Shown: one piece after another, positions 1 to 8,500 of the stretch
How positions within the stretch are numbered: the stretch's first letter is position 1
How the letters are laid out: every line of letters starts with the position of its first letter
Origin: Aphelocoma coerulescens
Lineage: Eukaryota; Chordata; Aves; Passeriformes; Corvidae
Reading direction: 5' to 3'
DNA: 64,000 nucleotides
Assembly (NCBI RefSeq): GCF_041296385.1
Contig: NW_027184083.1
Location: 3,348,001 to 3,412,000, forward strand
Translations under genes and position numbers: made by a program
Notes under the pieces: generated by a model
What the model saw: the letters and a program-made list of their open reading frames with translations, nothing else
Database searches by the model: none
Told to the model about the DNA's origin: nothing

Positions 1-1559
1 CCAAGAGGATGACACAGCCACAAGAGCTGATGGCTGAACTGATCCGGAAGGCTAGGATCCGGATCAGAGAGTTATCAGGATGTGACTTCGACTGCATCCA
101 CGTGCCAATTAGGAAAAAAATGGGCCAAATTCCTAAGGCGATGTTGGAGAGTCTGCTTCAAGATTGTGAAGCATTGCAGTTTGCTCTGGAGGGCTACACA
201 GGCCAAATTTCTTTGCATAGGCCAGCCCACAAAATATTCAATTCGGAAGTTCAATTCGAATTAAATATAATAAGTGTTCGGAGCAAGGAACCTCTAAAGG
301 CCTTGACAGTTTTTACTGACGCGTCCGGGGCGACTTGGAAAAACGCCCAAACTCAGCGGTGGGAGACTGACATCAAAGAGGTAGAAGGATCGCCTCAGGT
401 TGCTGAGTTGGACGCAGTCGTCAGGGCTTTCGAAAGGTTCCCCGAACCCCTAAATTTGGTAACAGACTCTGCATATGTTGCAGGGGTAGTCTCCAGAGCC
501 GAGCACGCCATTTTGCGTGAAGTCTCCAACATGGCTTTGTATGAGTTGCTCTCAAAGTTAATAAATCTGGTCTCCCACCGAGAGCAACCATTTTACGTGA
601 TGCACGTCAGGTCACACACGGACCTGCCCGGGTTCATCGCAGAAGGCAACAGGAGGGCAGATGCCCTCGCTGCGCCAGCTGCGATGGCCCCGACTCCAAA
701 CGTGTTTGAGCAGGCCAAAATCAGCCATCAGCTGTTCCATCAGAACACTCCTGCCCTAGTTCGTCGATTCAATCTAAAGCACGACCAGGCCAGGGCGATT
801 GTGGCTGCATGTCCAGAATGCCACCAGCTAGCCCTTCCTGCCATTGGTACTGGCGCAAACCCCCGTGGACTTAACAGCTGCGAAGTGTGGCAGATGGACG
901 TGACACATGTTGCTTCATTCGGCAGAATGAAGTACGTACATGTGTCGGTTGATACCTTCTCGGGAGCAGTTTTTGCCTCTGCCCACACAGGGGAAAAGGC
1001 TAGCGATGTCCAAAAGCACTTAGTGCAGGCAATCGCTACCCTGGGCATCCCCAAAGTCATCAAAACGGACAATGGCCCAGCGTATACGTCCAAGGAGTTC
1101 AGGAGCTTCCTGCAGCGATGGGGAATAGAACACAAGACTGGCATCCCCTATTCCCCGACAGGTCAAGCCATTGTAGAGAGGGCCCACCAAAACATCAAAA
1201 GAATGCTCCAGCGCCAGTGCTCCCCCAAAAAGCTAGAGTCACCTGCTGTCAGGCTCTCAAAGGCATTGTTCACCCTAAATTTCCTCGACTGTGCCTTTGA
1301 GAACCTGAACCCACCAATCGTGCGGCACTTTGGGCGGTCTCAGCAGTTGCAAATGAAAGAAAGGTCTCCGGTGATGGTTAAGGACCCGGAGACTAGGCAG
1401 ATACAAGGGCCTTATGAACTAGTTACCTGGGGGAAAGGGTACGCATGTGTATCCACCCCCGAGGGCCCTAGGTGGATCCCATCAAAGTGGGTGAAACCGT
1501 GTATCTCCCAGACCGTCAGGAAGGGAGATCAAATACCCCCCAAGACCGGGGTAGGTTAG
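1..1559 (+). CDS. pol: U0 pol, 3' part (connection, RNase H, integrase), cut by window start
   Basis: This is the carboxy half of a Pro-Pol polyprotein whose 5' part lies before the window. The frame is already open at the first bases, so the ATG at position 9 is internal and not a start. RNase H acidic residues (FTDAS, AELDA, VTDSA and the D of RRADA), the integrase HHCC zinc motif (HQLFH with CPEC) and the integrase DDE triad (QMDVTH, KTDNG, IVERAH) are all present. An SH3-like integrase tail ends near WIPSKWVKP. The protein ends in a Gln-type variant near its C-terminus (ETRQIQ) shared with U1 and U2, where later units have Glu. Confidence 0.93.
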   Translation, partial: KRMTQPQELMAELIRKARIRIRELSGCDFDCIHVPIRKKMGQIPKAMLESLLQDCEALQFALEGYTGQISLHRPAHKIFNSEVQFELNIISVRSKEPLKALTVFTDASGATWKNAQTQRWETDIKEVEGSPQVAELDAVVRAFERFPEPLNLVTDSAYVAGVVSRAEHAILREVSNMALYELLSKLINLVSHREQPFYVMHVRSHTDLPGFIAEGNRRADALAAPAAMAPTPNVFEQAKISHQLFHQNTPALVRRFNLKHDQARAIVAACPECHQLALPAIGTGANPRGLNSCEVWQMDVTHVASFGRMKYVHVSVDTFSGAVFASAHTGEKASDVQKHLVQAIATLGIPKVIKTDNGPAYTSKEFRSFLQRWGIEHKTGIPYSPTGQAIVERAHQNIKRMLQRQCSPKKLESPAVRLSKALFTLNFLDCAFENLNPPIVRHFGRSQQLQMKERSPVMVKDPETRQIQGPYELVTWGKGYACVSTPEGPRWIPSKWVKPCISQTVRKGDQIPPKTGVG

Positions 1560-1619
1560 TCGTGTGCCTCTCTGAGCCCCGAGCCCCAAGTTTATCCCAG
1601 TTGTTATCCCCAGTTTCAA

Positions 1620-1645
1620 CCTCATTTTTCTAAGTTTTGTTTTAG
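1620..1645 (+). other. Putative 3' splice acceptor for the env-type subgenomic RNA (U0)
   Basis: A pyrimidine-rich stretch ends in TTTTAG at 1640-1645, 86 bases after the pol stop, where simple retroviruses place or precede the env acceptor. The TAG of this AG is also the stop codon that closes the membrane-anchor frame upstream, so that frame is open only from the predicted exon start at 1646. The matching donor is in the leader (for example 3432). The same site recurs in every unit. Usage is inferred. Confidence 0.5.
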
Positions 1646-1948
1646 TTTGGAGACATCGGAGATGGGTCCTGTGCCGTCAGCGGATGGGGATTATCCAGGT
1701 GGACTAGATCCATTCTCCGAACCGGACTGATCTTGTTTTTTATTCTCTTGGTTGTCATAATTATGTTCGGGCTGCTGAAAAAACTGCTAACCAACATGAT
1801 TATGAGCTCATCCTCCCCTGCAGACATCAACCAAGCAGAGCTCCCCAAAGACTTTGAACTCGAGCCTATGGCCCAGGAGATGACATGGTTCGGGGACCTG
1901 TACCCGGACTCAGAGTACTGTCCCCAAGCCGAATTCATGTCATCTTAA
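1646..1948 (+). pseudogene. env: U0 env remnant: transmembrane anchor and cytoplasmic tail only
   Basis: An open frame of 100 codons runs from the predicted splice acceptor to TAA. It starts with a Trp/Arg-containing juxtamembrane stretch, then a strongly hydrophobic segment (LILFFILLVVIIMFGLL), two lysines and an acidic tail of about 55 residues ending FMSS. This is the layout of the end of a retroviral TM subunit: short ectodomain stub, membrane-spanning segment, tail. No surface subunit, furin site or fusion peptide can exist in the 390 bases between pol and the PPT, so env has suffered a large internal deletion. The first ATG in this frame is inside the membrane segment (1763). U0, U1 and U6-U8 have Met in the tail (NMIMSS) where U2-U5 have Thr. 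A small accessory membrane protein is an alternative reading. Confidence 0.6.
1662..1730 (+). other. 22-codon ORF at the presumed env start (U0)
   Basis: The first ATG after the predicted acceptor (GAGATGG, purine at -3 and G at +4) opens a 22-residue acidic ORF that stops at TGA 1728-1730, just before the hydrophobic segment coded in another frame. It may be the leftover start of env, joined out of frame to the env 3' end by the deletion. It is conserved in every unit, but the units are too similar for that to mean selection. Confidence 0.25.
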
Positions 1949-1953
1949 AAAAC

Positions 1954-2504
1954 TGTCCTGGGTTGAGGGGTATTCTATTACCATCCTCATGAGCTGTTGA
2001 AATCAGGTGGGGCAGTGTTTCCTTGCCTCCTCCCCCCAGACTATCTTTCTGTTAATGGCCCATCATTGTCCTGCTGCATAACTCAGAGATAACTCCCTCC
2101 AGACTATCTTCTGTTAACGAGCCTAATCAACACTTGGCCTCATGACTCATTACCCCATTGTGAGATGCTCCACCCAGAGGGAGGAACCAAGCATCCCATC
2201 GTGGATATAACTGGGACTCTGAGCACCAAAGGGGGGCTCCACTGGATTTCCAGAGGACAGGAGCTACACAGCCACCGCTGGATTTTCTGAGGAAGAGCAG
2301 ACCCCTTCTACTACAGGATCACCACTTCAGAGGATTGCAGCCACCATTCCACCAGACTGCTACCACTACCCTGCCTAACAGGGACTCAGGTTGTATCTTG
2401 ACTCTGTCAGTGTTTTCTTTTACTTTCTTTTCCTTTTCTTTAATTTCCATTAAATTGTTATTCTGACTTGGTGCCTCTCACTGGTTTGTTTTCAAACTAG
2501 CACA
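1954..2504 (+). mobile_element. Solo LTR of an unrelated, ERVL-like retrovirus (end of U0)
   Basis: This 551-bp insert begins TGTCCTGGG and ends GCACA, with TG...CA termini. It is flanked by a perfect 5-bp target duplication AAAAC (1949-1953 and 2505-2509). Units without the insert show the empty site with a single AAAAC, so the boundaries are exact. The 5-bp duplication and TGTCCTGG-type start fit bird ERVL (class III) LTRs. Inside are a perfect AP-1 palindrome ATGACTCAT (2142-2150), a TATA-like ATATAA (2205-2210), ATTAAA (2449-2454) and two copies of a short motif starting CAGACTATCTT (near 2037 and 2099). No internal retroviral sequence remains. Confidence 0.88.
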
Positions 2505-2509
2505 AAAAC

Positions 2510-2523
2510 AAAAAAGGAGGAGA
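2510..2523 (+). other. Polypurine tract (plus-strand primer) before LTR1
   Basis: Fourteen purines (A6 then GGAGGAGA) lie directly against the LTR 5' edge TGTGGG. This is the plus-strand DNA priming site and fixes the LTR start. The solo LTR's right target duplication ends at 2509, so the insertion abuts but does not damage it. The equivalents are 9927-9940 and 16789-16802, and the same bases precede each later LTR. Confidence 0.8.
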
Positions 2524-2839
2524 TGTGGGAGTGTGTTTGTTTAGTTCAGTCCAGGTCTCCCCTCTATGTTCCTTAAGTTTGGTGTACCCCAGTTGGCGCC
2601 CCCCGTATTTTATTAAAATCACCCTATATGACAGTTTTGTCTCCTCCCAGGACCCTGTCTGTCACTCTGGCACCCCTCCCAGGCTTCTGGAAAGTTCTAG
2701 CCAGGGGGCCAGGTGACTGGTCCTGGGAAAGAAGTCCCTCCCTTCCCCTGTTACAGTTGGTTCCCTTATGTGTCCCTCGTTGTGTTTGCCGCACCCTTCT
2801 CTTCCCTGGTTGGTTACTCTGTACTCCCCCGCCTTGTCT

Positions 2840-2865
2840 CCCCCCCCCCCCCCCCCCCCCCCCCC
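2840..2865 (+). repeat. Poly-C run abutting the TATA-like box of LTR1
   Basis: Twenty-six uninterrupted C residues end one base before ATAAAA. The run length varies by LTR: 26 (L1, L2, L4), 19 (L3), 21 (L5) and 27 (L6). In L7-L9 it is 16-17 C, a T, then 5 C. The other strand is a pure G run able to form G-quadruplexes. Confidence 0.9.
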
Positions 2866-2871
2866 ATAAAA
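2866..2871 (+). promoter_or_regulatory. LTR1 TATA-like box
   Basis: ATAAAA is the only TATA-like element in a sensible place: about 80 bases before the AATAAA signal and immediately after the poly-C run. Transcription would start near 2895-2900. This is inferred from position. Confidence 0.5.
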
Positions 2872-2946
2872 TCCCCTGCACGAGATCGGCAGGTGCGCTG
2901 AGTTGGGCACCCCCTGGTGGTTGAGGTCCCCCCCGTTCGGAGGACC

Positions 2947-2952
2947 AATAAA
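2947..2952 (+). terminator. LTR1 polyadenylation signal AATAAA
   Basis: A canonical AATAAA lies in the second half of the LTR, followed within about 25 bases by CTGAGCCTG and a pyrimidine-rich stretch. It would define the R/U5 boundary. It is present in every LTR of the array. Confidence 0.65.
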
Positions 2953-3134
2953 CTTTCTGGATTTAACCCAACTCTGAGCCTGCCTCCTTTCCTCCACCGT
3001 CTCCCTTTATTGCCGCGGTCCCTTGGAAGGACCCACGAGCCAGACCTCTGATCCCTCCGATATCAGAGGCTGGCCCCTGCAGCCTGCTGTGTCCCGAGCT
3101 GACCGGGCTGAGAGGGAACTGTTCCTAGGGGACA

Positions 3135-3272
3135 CAAAGGCAGCTTGGCGCCCAAGCGTGGGGCTTCCCGTTCCATCGGACCCCACGGAAGGGGCGTCCT
3201 CGGCAAAGGCAGCTTGGCGCCCGGGCATGGGGCCCCGCTTCCATCGGACCCCACGGAAGGGACTGATTGTTT
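3135..3272 (+). repeat. 69-bp tandem duplication containing the PBS (U1 leader)
   Basis: Two copies start at CAAAGGCAGCTTGGCGCCC (3135 and 3204) and run through a shared GGACCCCACGGAAGGG, so the leader has two TTGGCGCCC motifs 69 bases apart. They differ just downstream of that core (AAGCGTGGGGC against GGGCATGGGGCC). Every unit has both copies, so the duplication predates the array. Confidence 0.85.
3146..3164 (+). other. Primer binding site, tRNA-Lys type (U1)
   Basis: TGGCGCCCAAGCGTGGGGC matches the lysine-1,2 tRNA complement used by Mason-Pfizer-type betaretroviruses except for one extra G after AA. It primes minus-strand DNA synthesis. The second copy at 3215 matches less well after the first eight bases. 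Which copy was used in replication cannot be told from sequence. Confidence 0.7.
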
Positions 3273-3415
3273 CGGCAAGTGCGTCATCGGGACGTCAAGC
3301 TACCCCAGCTGCAGCACGCTCCGTTTTAGTTAGCTGCGCTCCTGGGGGTGAGGACGGTAGCTTCGCCGTGCCTGCGAAGTCGTTCTCGGCAGAGGAACCG
3401 GCCGCCTGGAGCTAA
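3227..3415 (+). CDS. Leader uORF, 62 codons (U1)
   Basis: The only ATG between the presumed transcription start and the splice donor opens a 62-residue Ser/Ala/Arg-rich frame, ending TAA 16 bases before the donor. Both spliced and unspliced RNAs would carry it. It resembles no protein I recognise; if translated, its likelier effect is on scanning to gag. The gag start ATG is 252 bases downstream of its stop. Confidence 0.25.
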   Translation: MGPRFHRTPRKGLIVSASASSGRQATPAAARSVLVSCAPGGEDGSFAVPAKSFSAEEPAAWS

Positions 3416-3428
3416 CCTGGACTCCAGT

Positions 3429-3437
3429 CAGGTAAGT
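3429..3437 (+). other. Major splice donor (U1)
   Basis: CAG/GTAAGT is a full consensus donor, in the leader upstream of gag as in simple retroviruses. In U7-U9 the last exon base changes from G to A (CAA/GTAAGT; GT at 45708, 52570 and 59432), which should weaken but not abolish it. Confidence 0.7.
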
Positions 3438-3438
3438 A

Positions 3439-3620
3439 TTTTTCCCCGGGGCGGGAAAAACTTGCCTCAAAGCCGGTAAAGGCTTTCGGAGGGACCAGTG
3501 TCCCCGGCTCTTGAAGAGCCGAACGCAGGACGGTCCCCGGCTCTCGAAGAGCCGAACATAGGCTGCGCAGCCCCGGAACAAGCGCGGTTAGCTTGTCTCC
3601 GGTTGGTTTTTGGGAAAACC
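3439..3620 (+). other. Hairpin cluster between splice donor and gag, candidate packaging signal (U1)
   Basis: Five local inverted repeats follow each other. They are TTTTTCCC/GGGAAAAA with a 6-base loop (3439-3460), AAAGCC/GGCTTT (3469-3486), CGGCTCT-TGA-AGAGCCG (3505-3521), CGGCTCT-CGA-AGAGCCG (3538-3554) and GGTTTT-TGGG-AAAACC (3605-3620). The third and fourth are near-identical twins 33 bases apart. Because they lie 3' of the donor they are present only in unspliced RNA, the place where retroviral packaging signals usually sit. Confidence 0.5.
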
Positions 3621-3666
3621 GGCCTTCCAGGCTTGAAGTTTAGCTCCAGACGCTGTGCTGTTGGCT

Positions 3667-5521
3667 ATGGGCGCTGCGCTCTCCACAGCACAGAAGGGGG
3701 TATTTCTCCAAGTTGCGGGACTCCTTGAGGGTGGGGGGATAAGTTTTTCAAAGGGATGTTTAAAACGGTTTATTCGGTGGCTGTTTCTGCACTTCCCTCA
3801 GTGCTCTCAGGATACGGTTTTGACCGTTCCCTTTTGGAATGCCGCGGGAGAAAAACTGGCGCGATCTAATTCTGCCAAAGAGAAAGATTTCTCCTTTCTG
3901 TACTTGCAAATTAGATTGGCGTTAGCTAAAAAAAGGGAGAGGGAAGGACGAACAACCCCGAATTCCCCAGTTGTTACCCCTAACCCGTCTCCCGAACCCG
4001 TGTCCCCTCAAACGGGCATGCTGAGGAGAGCAACCCGCGATGCGCAGGGCTGCCACCGTCTCCCTGGCTCTCCTCGGGATCCCCGGAGTCCCCGCTCAGA
4101 CAGTCCCGGCCAGACTGCCCGAGGCTTATCCTGTTCCCCGGCTTCCCCAGTTGTTAGACCCCGAGTTCGGTTTGGCTATCCAGAGAGTTTAGAAAATGCC
4201 CTCCCTGCCCGAGGAGGACAAGATGGCGGGCGCCACGTGGCAGAAACCCCCTCTTGCTTTTCCCCGCGCTTTTCCACCCGAAATCCCTTTCTCCCGAGTC
4301 CCAACCCCTTTCTCCCCGACCCCTCCTACTCCCAAGCTGGTTCCACACCTCTTACCCCTCCTACCTGTCACCAGTGCGCGCCCCCGTGCTCCGCCCCCAG
4401 AAATCGCGGTTCCATGCCCGGCTGCCACCCACTTCCTGCTTCCGGTTCCCACGCCTGTCCTTCCGGTTCCCACGGTGTCTGGCCGGAAGGGGGGGGGGCC
4501 CGAGGACCGGAACCCGGAACTGGATCCCATTCCCTCGGCCGCTCCGGTTTTTTATCAGAGGTCCCGGAGAGGAGGAACAACCCATGTCAGCTGGGAACCA
4601 CTCTCACACCAAACAATAAAGGAACTCTGCAAGGCACAGAAGGAGTTTGGGAGAGAAAGCGAATATTTTCGTGGCCTCTTAAAGGCAAGTCTCTCCGGAG
4701 CAGTAATGACACCTTTCGATCTGCGTCAGCTTTTCTCATGCCTTCTTTCCTCGGCAGAGTTTCTGCTCTGGAAGGCAGCGTGGGAAAGGGAGCTCCGCAG
4801 ACTCCTTCCAGCGCTCTTGCAAGGTTCTGATACGGCCGTTGATGCCGACAATAAGGAATTCACATTGGACCATCTAAGCGGCGAAGCAGATTGGGCTTTG
4901 GCGCCGAAGCAAGCTCAAGGCTTGCCTTTGGAGGTTCTGCAACAGGTCAAGGAAGCGGCCAGTAAGGCATTCCTTGGTCTGAGGCCTGATGTGCCCATAG
5001 AATCCTACTCGCAGGTCCAGCAGCAACCCACTGAGTCATTCCTAAAGTTTGTGGAGAGACTAACCCGAGCTGTAGAGTTGCAGGTCAAGCAGCCGGCGGC
5101 CAGGGAAGAGGTCATCGCAGAGATGGCTATGGTGAATGCCAACCCTCAATGCAAGGCAGCCATCCTGAGCCTCCCCCTGGACCCCCCGCCAACCATACAG
5201 GATATGTTGGAAGTTTGTGCTGCGAAGGCACCACACCTGCAACCTACCAGCTCAGAGAGACAGCGGCCCAGAGGAACGGCCTCAGTGGGAACAGCAACGC
5301 ATCGCCCTGCAGCGGACCAGAGGAGGACCACGGGCCTGAACACCAAACCACCTCCAACTGCAAACGGCCGAAAGCGAGCCCCGCCGGCCAGGAACACCTG
5401 CTTCCTATGTGACCGGCCTGGACATTGGACAAGGGACTGCCCGCTCAAGTGGCAGTTCCAGCAATTTAAAAAGGAACATGAACCTGGGGGACAGGAGGGC
5501 CAACTGCAACAAAAAAACTGA
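3667..5521 (+). pseudogene. gag: U1 gag, frameshifted at a G10 run
   Basis: The start is the MGAALS methionine, four codons into a longer open stretch, because Gly-2 and Ser-6 fit N-myristoylation. Matrix and the proline-rich region read through to the G run at 4489-4498. With ten Gs the frame leaves Gag and ends at 4830 after a frameshifted tail of about 110 codons. Capsid and nucleocapsid continue intact in the neighbouring frame to TGA 5521. The full protein would need two more Gs (or one fewer). Homopolymer length is also the commonest sequencing error, so the break needs read-level support. Confidence 0.85.
4489..4498 (+). repeat. Frame-setting G run in gag (U1, 10 G)
   Basis: The run lies in the linker between the proline-rich region and capsid. 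Lengths by unit are 10 in U1, U7 and U8; 11 in U2, U3, U6 and U9; and 12 in U4 and U5. Only 12 keeps Gag in a single frame. Confidence 0.9.
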
Positions 5522-5546
5522 ATGGGGAGCGCGCGCCCGCCCCGCG
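5512..5546 (+). promoter_or_regulatory. -1 ribosomal frameshift signal at the gag end (U1)
   Basis: A AAA AAC (5512-5518) sits in the Gag frame directly before the TGA, five bases upstream of a GC-only-rich stretch (5524-5546) with GGGG and CCCC arms able to fold. Slipping back one base enters a frame with no stop before protease. This heptamer is the one used by several betaretroviruses and deltaretroviruses. Confidence 0.8.
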
Positions 5547-8500
5547 TTGTAGTGGTGAAGACAAAAAAGGGACGGGACGCGAGGGGGAGGGGAAACTTAG
5601 AGAGACCAAACTATCAGACACGACTTTAAAACCGGACTTGACTTCCTTTTCTGATGGTTCTTTCAGGTTGCAGCTGTTGACACCGTTCCACCTAAAGACC
5701 AAAGAGTGGCATACCGCACCGGTAAGCGCTGGTGGTGAGCTGTGGGCAGAAGACCAAGGCCCTGACAGATATGTCATTGTCGGAAATGTTGCCTGCACAC
5801 CACAAGAGATCGAAGTCGCTCCGGGACTAATGACATCCAGTCCCGAAGGACCTGTTCTCTTGCTGCACTGTGTCCACCCACCTCTTTTCCTGCCCAGAGG
5901 GCAGACAGTCGCCCAGGCTATCCCTGTAGAAAGGCCACACCCAACAGTGTGTGCCACACATGTCATAGGGACAGAGAAGCCTCAGGTAGGCTGCGAGATC
6001 AACAGAGGGGAGGAAGTCCTACACCTCAGAGGGCTTCTGGACACAGGGGCAGATGTGACGATCATTCCCACACGAGAATGGCCGGCACATTGGGAATTGC
6101 AGAACGTGGCTGGACACGTGCAAGGTGTTGGGGGCATTCAATTGGCCAAACAGTCAAAGAGCATCGTGCAAATCAAGGGACTGAGCGGACAATTGGCAAA
6201 CATACGTCCGTTCGTATTAGACTACAAGGAACCCCTCTTGGGGAGAGACCTCATGCAGCAGTGGGGAGTCACAATTGACCTACCTGACCCCCCGAAAAAT
6301 TTTTGGGCTGCGGCCACTGAAGAGCGCCCTACTCAAAAACTAAATTGGAAAACTGATCAGCCCATTTGGGTAGAGCAGTGGTCGCTCTATGGTGAGAAGT
6401 TGAAGGCGCTCGAGAAGCTCGTGGAGGAGCAACTTGAAAAGGGGAATATCGTGGAATCCAACAGCCCGTGGAATTCCCCTGTCTTTGTTATCAAAAAGCC
6501 TAACAAAGACAAATGGCGGCTCCTCCAGGACCTTCGTCAAATTAACAATGCTATTGAGGGCATGGGCTCTCTCCAACCAGGGATGCCATCCCCAACGATG
6601 CTCCCTCAAAATTGGAATCTGGCAGTAATTGACATTAAAGACTGCTTTTTCCAAATTCCCCTGCACCCTGACGATGCCCCGCGTTTTGCCTTCTCGATTC
6701 CTGTTATCAATCGAGAAGCCCCAAGGAAAAGATACCATTGGAAGGTGTTGCCACAGGGTATGAAGAACAGCCAGACCATCTGCCAATGGTATGTCTCTTC
6801 CTTGCTTGCCCCAGTTTGCGCAGCAGCAAAAGAGGCCATCATCTTCCATTATATGGATGATGTCCTCGTGTGTGCCCTCGACAATGACATGCTTGCCAGT
6901 GTGCTCGACCTGACAATCAATGCATTGGTTGCTGCAGGGTTCGAGCTCCAAGAGGAAAAGATTCAACGGATGCCACCTTGGAAGTACCTGGGCCTACAAA
7001 TTACAAAGCGGACCATTGTGCCGCAAAAATTGGCTATCAATACCAACATCAAGACTCTGGCAGATGTCCACCAGCTGTGTGGGTCTTTAAATTGGGTGAG
7101 GCCGTGGCTGGGTCTGTCCACCGAAGACCTAGCCCCCCTTTTTGATTTACTAAAAGGGGGAGAGGAGCTTAGTTCTCCCCGGACACTCACCCCAGAGGCG
7201 CAAACAGCTCTGGAGAAGGTGCAACATCTAATGTCCACCAGGCAGGCAAGCAGGTGTAGGCCTGACTTGCCATTCAAATTCATCATCCTGGGTAATCTGC
7301 CACACTTGCACGGGGTTGTCTTCCAATGGGAAGACAACAAAAAGAAGAGCAAAAAGGACCAGGACCGGAGGGATCCCCTCTTAATTATAGAGTGGGTATT
7401 TCTCAGTCACCATCGGTCCAAGAGGATGACACAGCCACAAGAGCTGATGGCTGAACTGATCCGGAAGGCTAGGATCCGGATCAGAGAGTTATCAGGATGT
7501 GACTTCGACTGCATCCACGTGCCAATTAGGAAAAAAATGGGCCAAATTCCTAAGGCGATGTTGGAGAGTCTGCTTCAAGATTGTGAAGCATTGCAGTTTG
7601 CTCTGGAGGGCTACACAGGCCAAATTTCTTTGCATAGGCCAGCCCACAAAATATTCAATTCGGAAGTTCAATTCGAATTAAATATAATAAGTGTTCGGAG
7701 CAAGGAACCTCTAAAGGCCTTGACAGTTTTTACTGACGCGTCCGGGGCGACTTGGAAAAACGCCCAAACTCAGCGGTGGGAGACTGACATCAAAGAGGTA
7801 GAAGGATCGCCTCAGGTTGCTGAGTTGGACGCAGTCGTCAGGGCTTTCGAAAGGTTCCCCGAACCCCTAAATTTGGTAACAGACTCTGCATATGTTGCAG
7901 GGGTAGTCTCCAGAGCCGAGCACGCCATTTTGCGTGAAGTCTCCAACATGGCTTTGTATGAGTTGCTCTCAAAGTTAATAAATCTGGTCTCCCACCGAGA
8001 GCAACCATTTTACGTGATGCACGTCAGGTCACACACGGACCTGCCCGGGTTCATCGCAGAAGGCAACAGGAGGGCAGATGCCCTCGCTGCGCCAGCTGCG
8101 ATGGCCCCGACTCCAAACGTGTTTGAGCAGGCCAAAATCAGCCATCAGCTGTTCCATCAGAACACTCCTGCCCTAGTTCGTCGATTCAATCTAAAGCACG
8201 ACCAGGCCAGGGCGATTGTGGCTGCATGTCCAGAATGCCACCAGCTAGCCCTTCCTGCCATTGGTACTGGCGCAAACCCCCGTGGACTTAACAGCTGCGA
8301 AGTGTGGCAGATGGACGTGACACATGTTGCTTCATTCGGCAGAATGAAGTACGTACATGTGTCGGTTGATACCTTCTCGGGAGCAGTTTTTGCCTCTGCC
8401 CACACAGGGGAAAAGGCTAGCGATGTCCAAAAGCACTTAGTGCAGGCAATCGCTACCCTGGGCATCCCCAAAGTCATCAAAACGGACAATGGCCCAGCGT

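Larger units (their letters stand above)
2524..3142 (+). mobile_element. LTR1, shared by U0 and U1
   Basis: The LTR starts TGTGGGAG after the polypurine tract and is taken to end at ..GGCA, three bases before the PBS. An end at 3136 (..GACACA) would give a better TGTG inverted match but an unusual 9-base gap. U3 holds a C26 run (2840-2865) directly followed by a TATA-like ATAAAA (2866-2871). AATAAA is at 2947-2952, so R lies roughly between 2895 and 2975, with U5 to the end. U3 also carries a GTTGGCGCCCC motif near 2592. L1, L2 and L6, the LTRs directly downstream of a solo LTR, share ATTAAAATC where the others have ATTAAAGTC. Confidence 0.9.
3143..3666 (+). other. U1 5' leader, LTR to gag
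   Basis: This 524-base stretch holds the PBS duplication, a 62-residue uORF (ATG 3227, TAA 3413-3415), a consensus splice donor (CAG/GTAAGT, cut after 3431) and a hairpin cluster up to 3620. It has no long coding region that I accept. Its sequence is almost unchanged in all units. Confidence 0.8.

Noticed and set aside
9..1559. ATG at position 9 as the start of a 516-residue protein
   Set aside because: Complete units show the same Met in the middle of Pro-Pol; the window simply begins inside pol.
2628..2924. Proline-run frames across the LTR poly-C, and glycine-run frames opposite
   Set aside because: They exist only because poly-C and poly-G contain no stops, and they change frame with run length.
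3023..3415. 130-codon open frame in the LTR/leader from a TTG
   Set aside because: It starts in U5 without an ATG and spans the LTR end and PBS. Only the ATG at 3227 is a plausible start, and that is listed as a low-confidence uORF.
4215..4235. YY1-like AAGATGGCGG motif in gag
   Set aside because: A single match inside coding sequence, with no promoter context; chance match likely in GC-rich DNA.
4196..4500. Long proline-rich frames overlapping the gag linker
   Set aside because: All three forward frames are open through this GC-rich, stop-poor stretch; only the frame continuous with matrix and, in G12 units, with capsid is taken as Gag.
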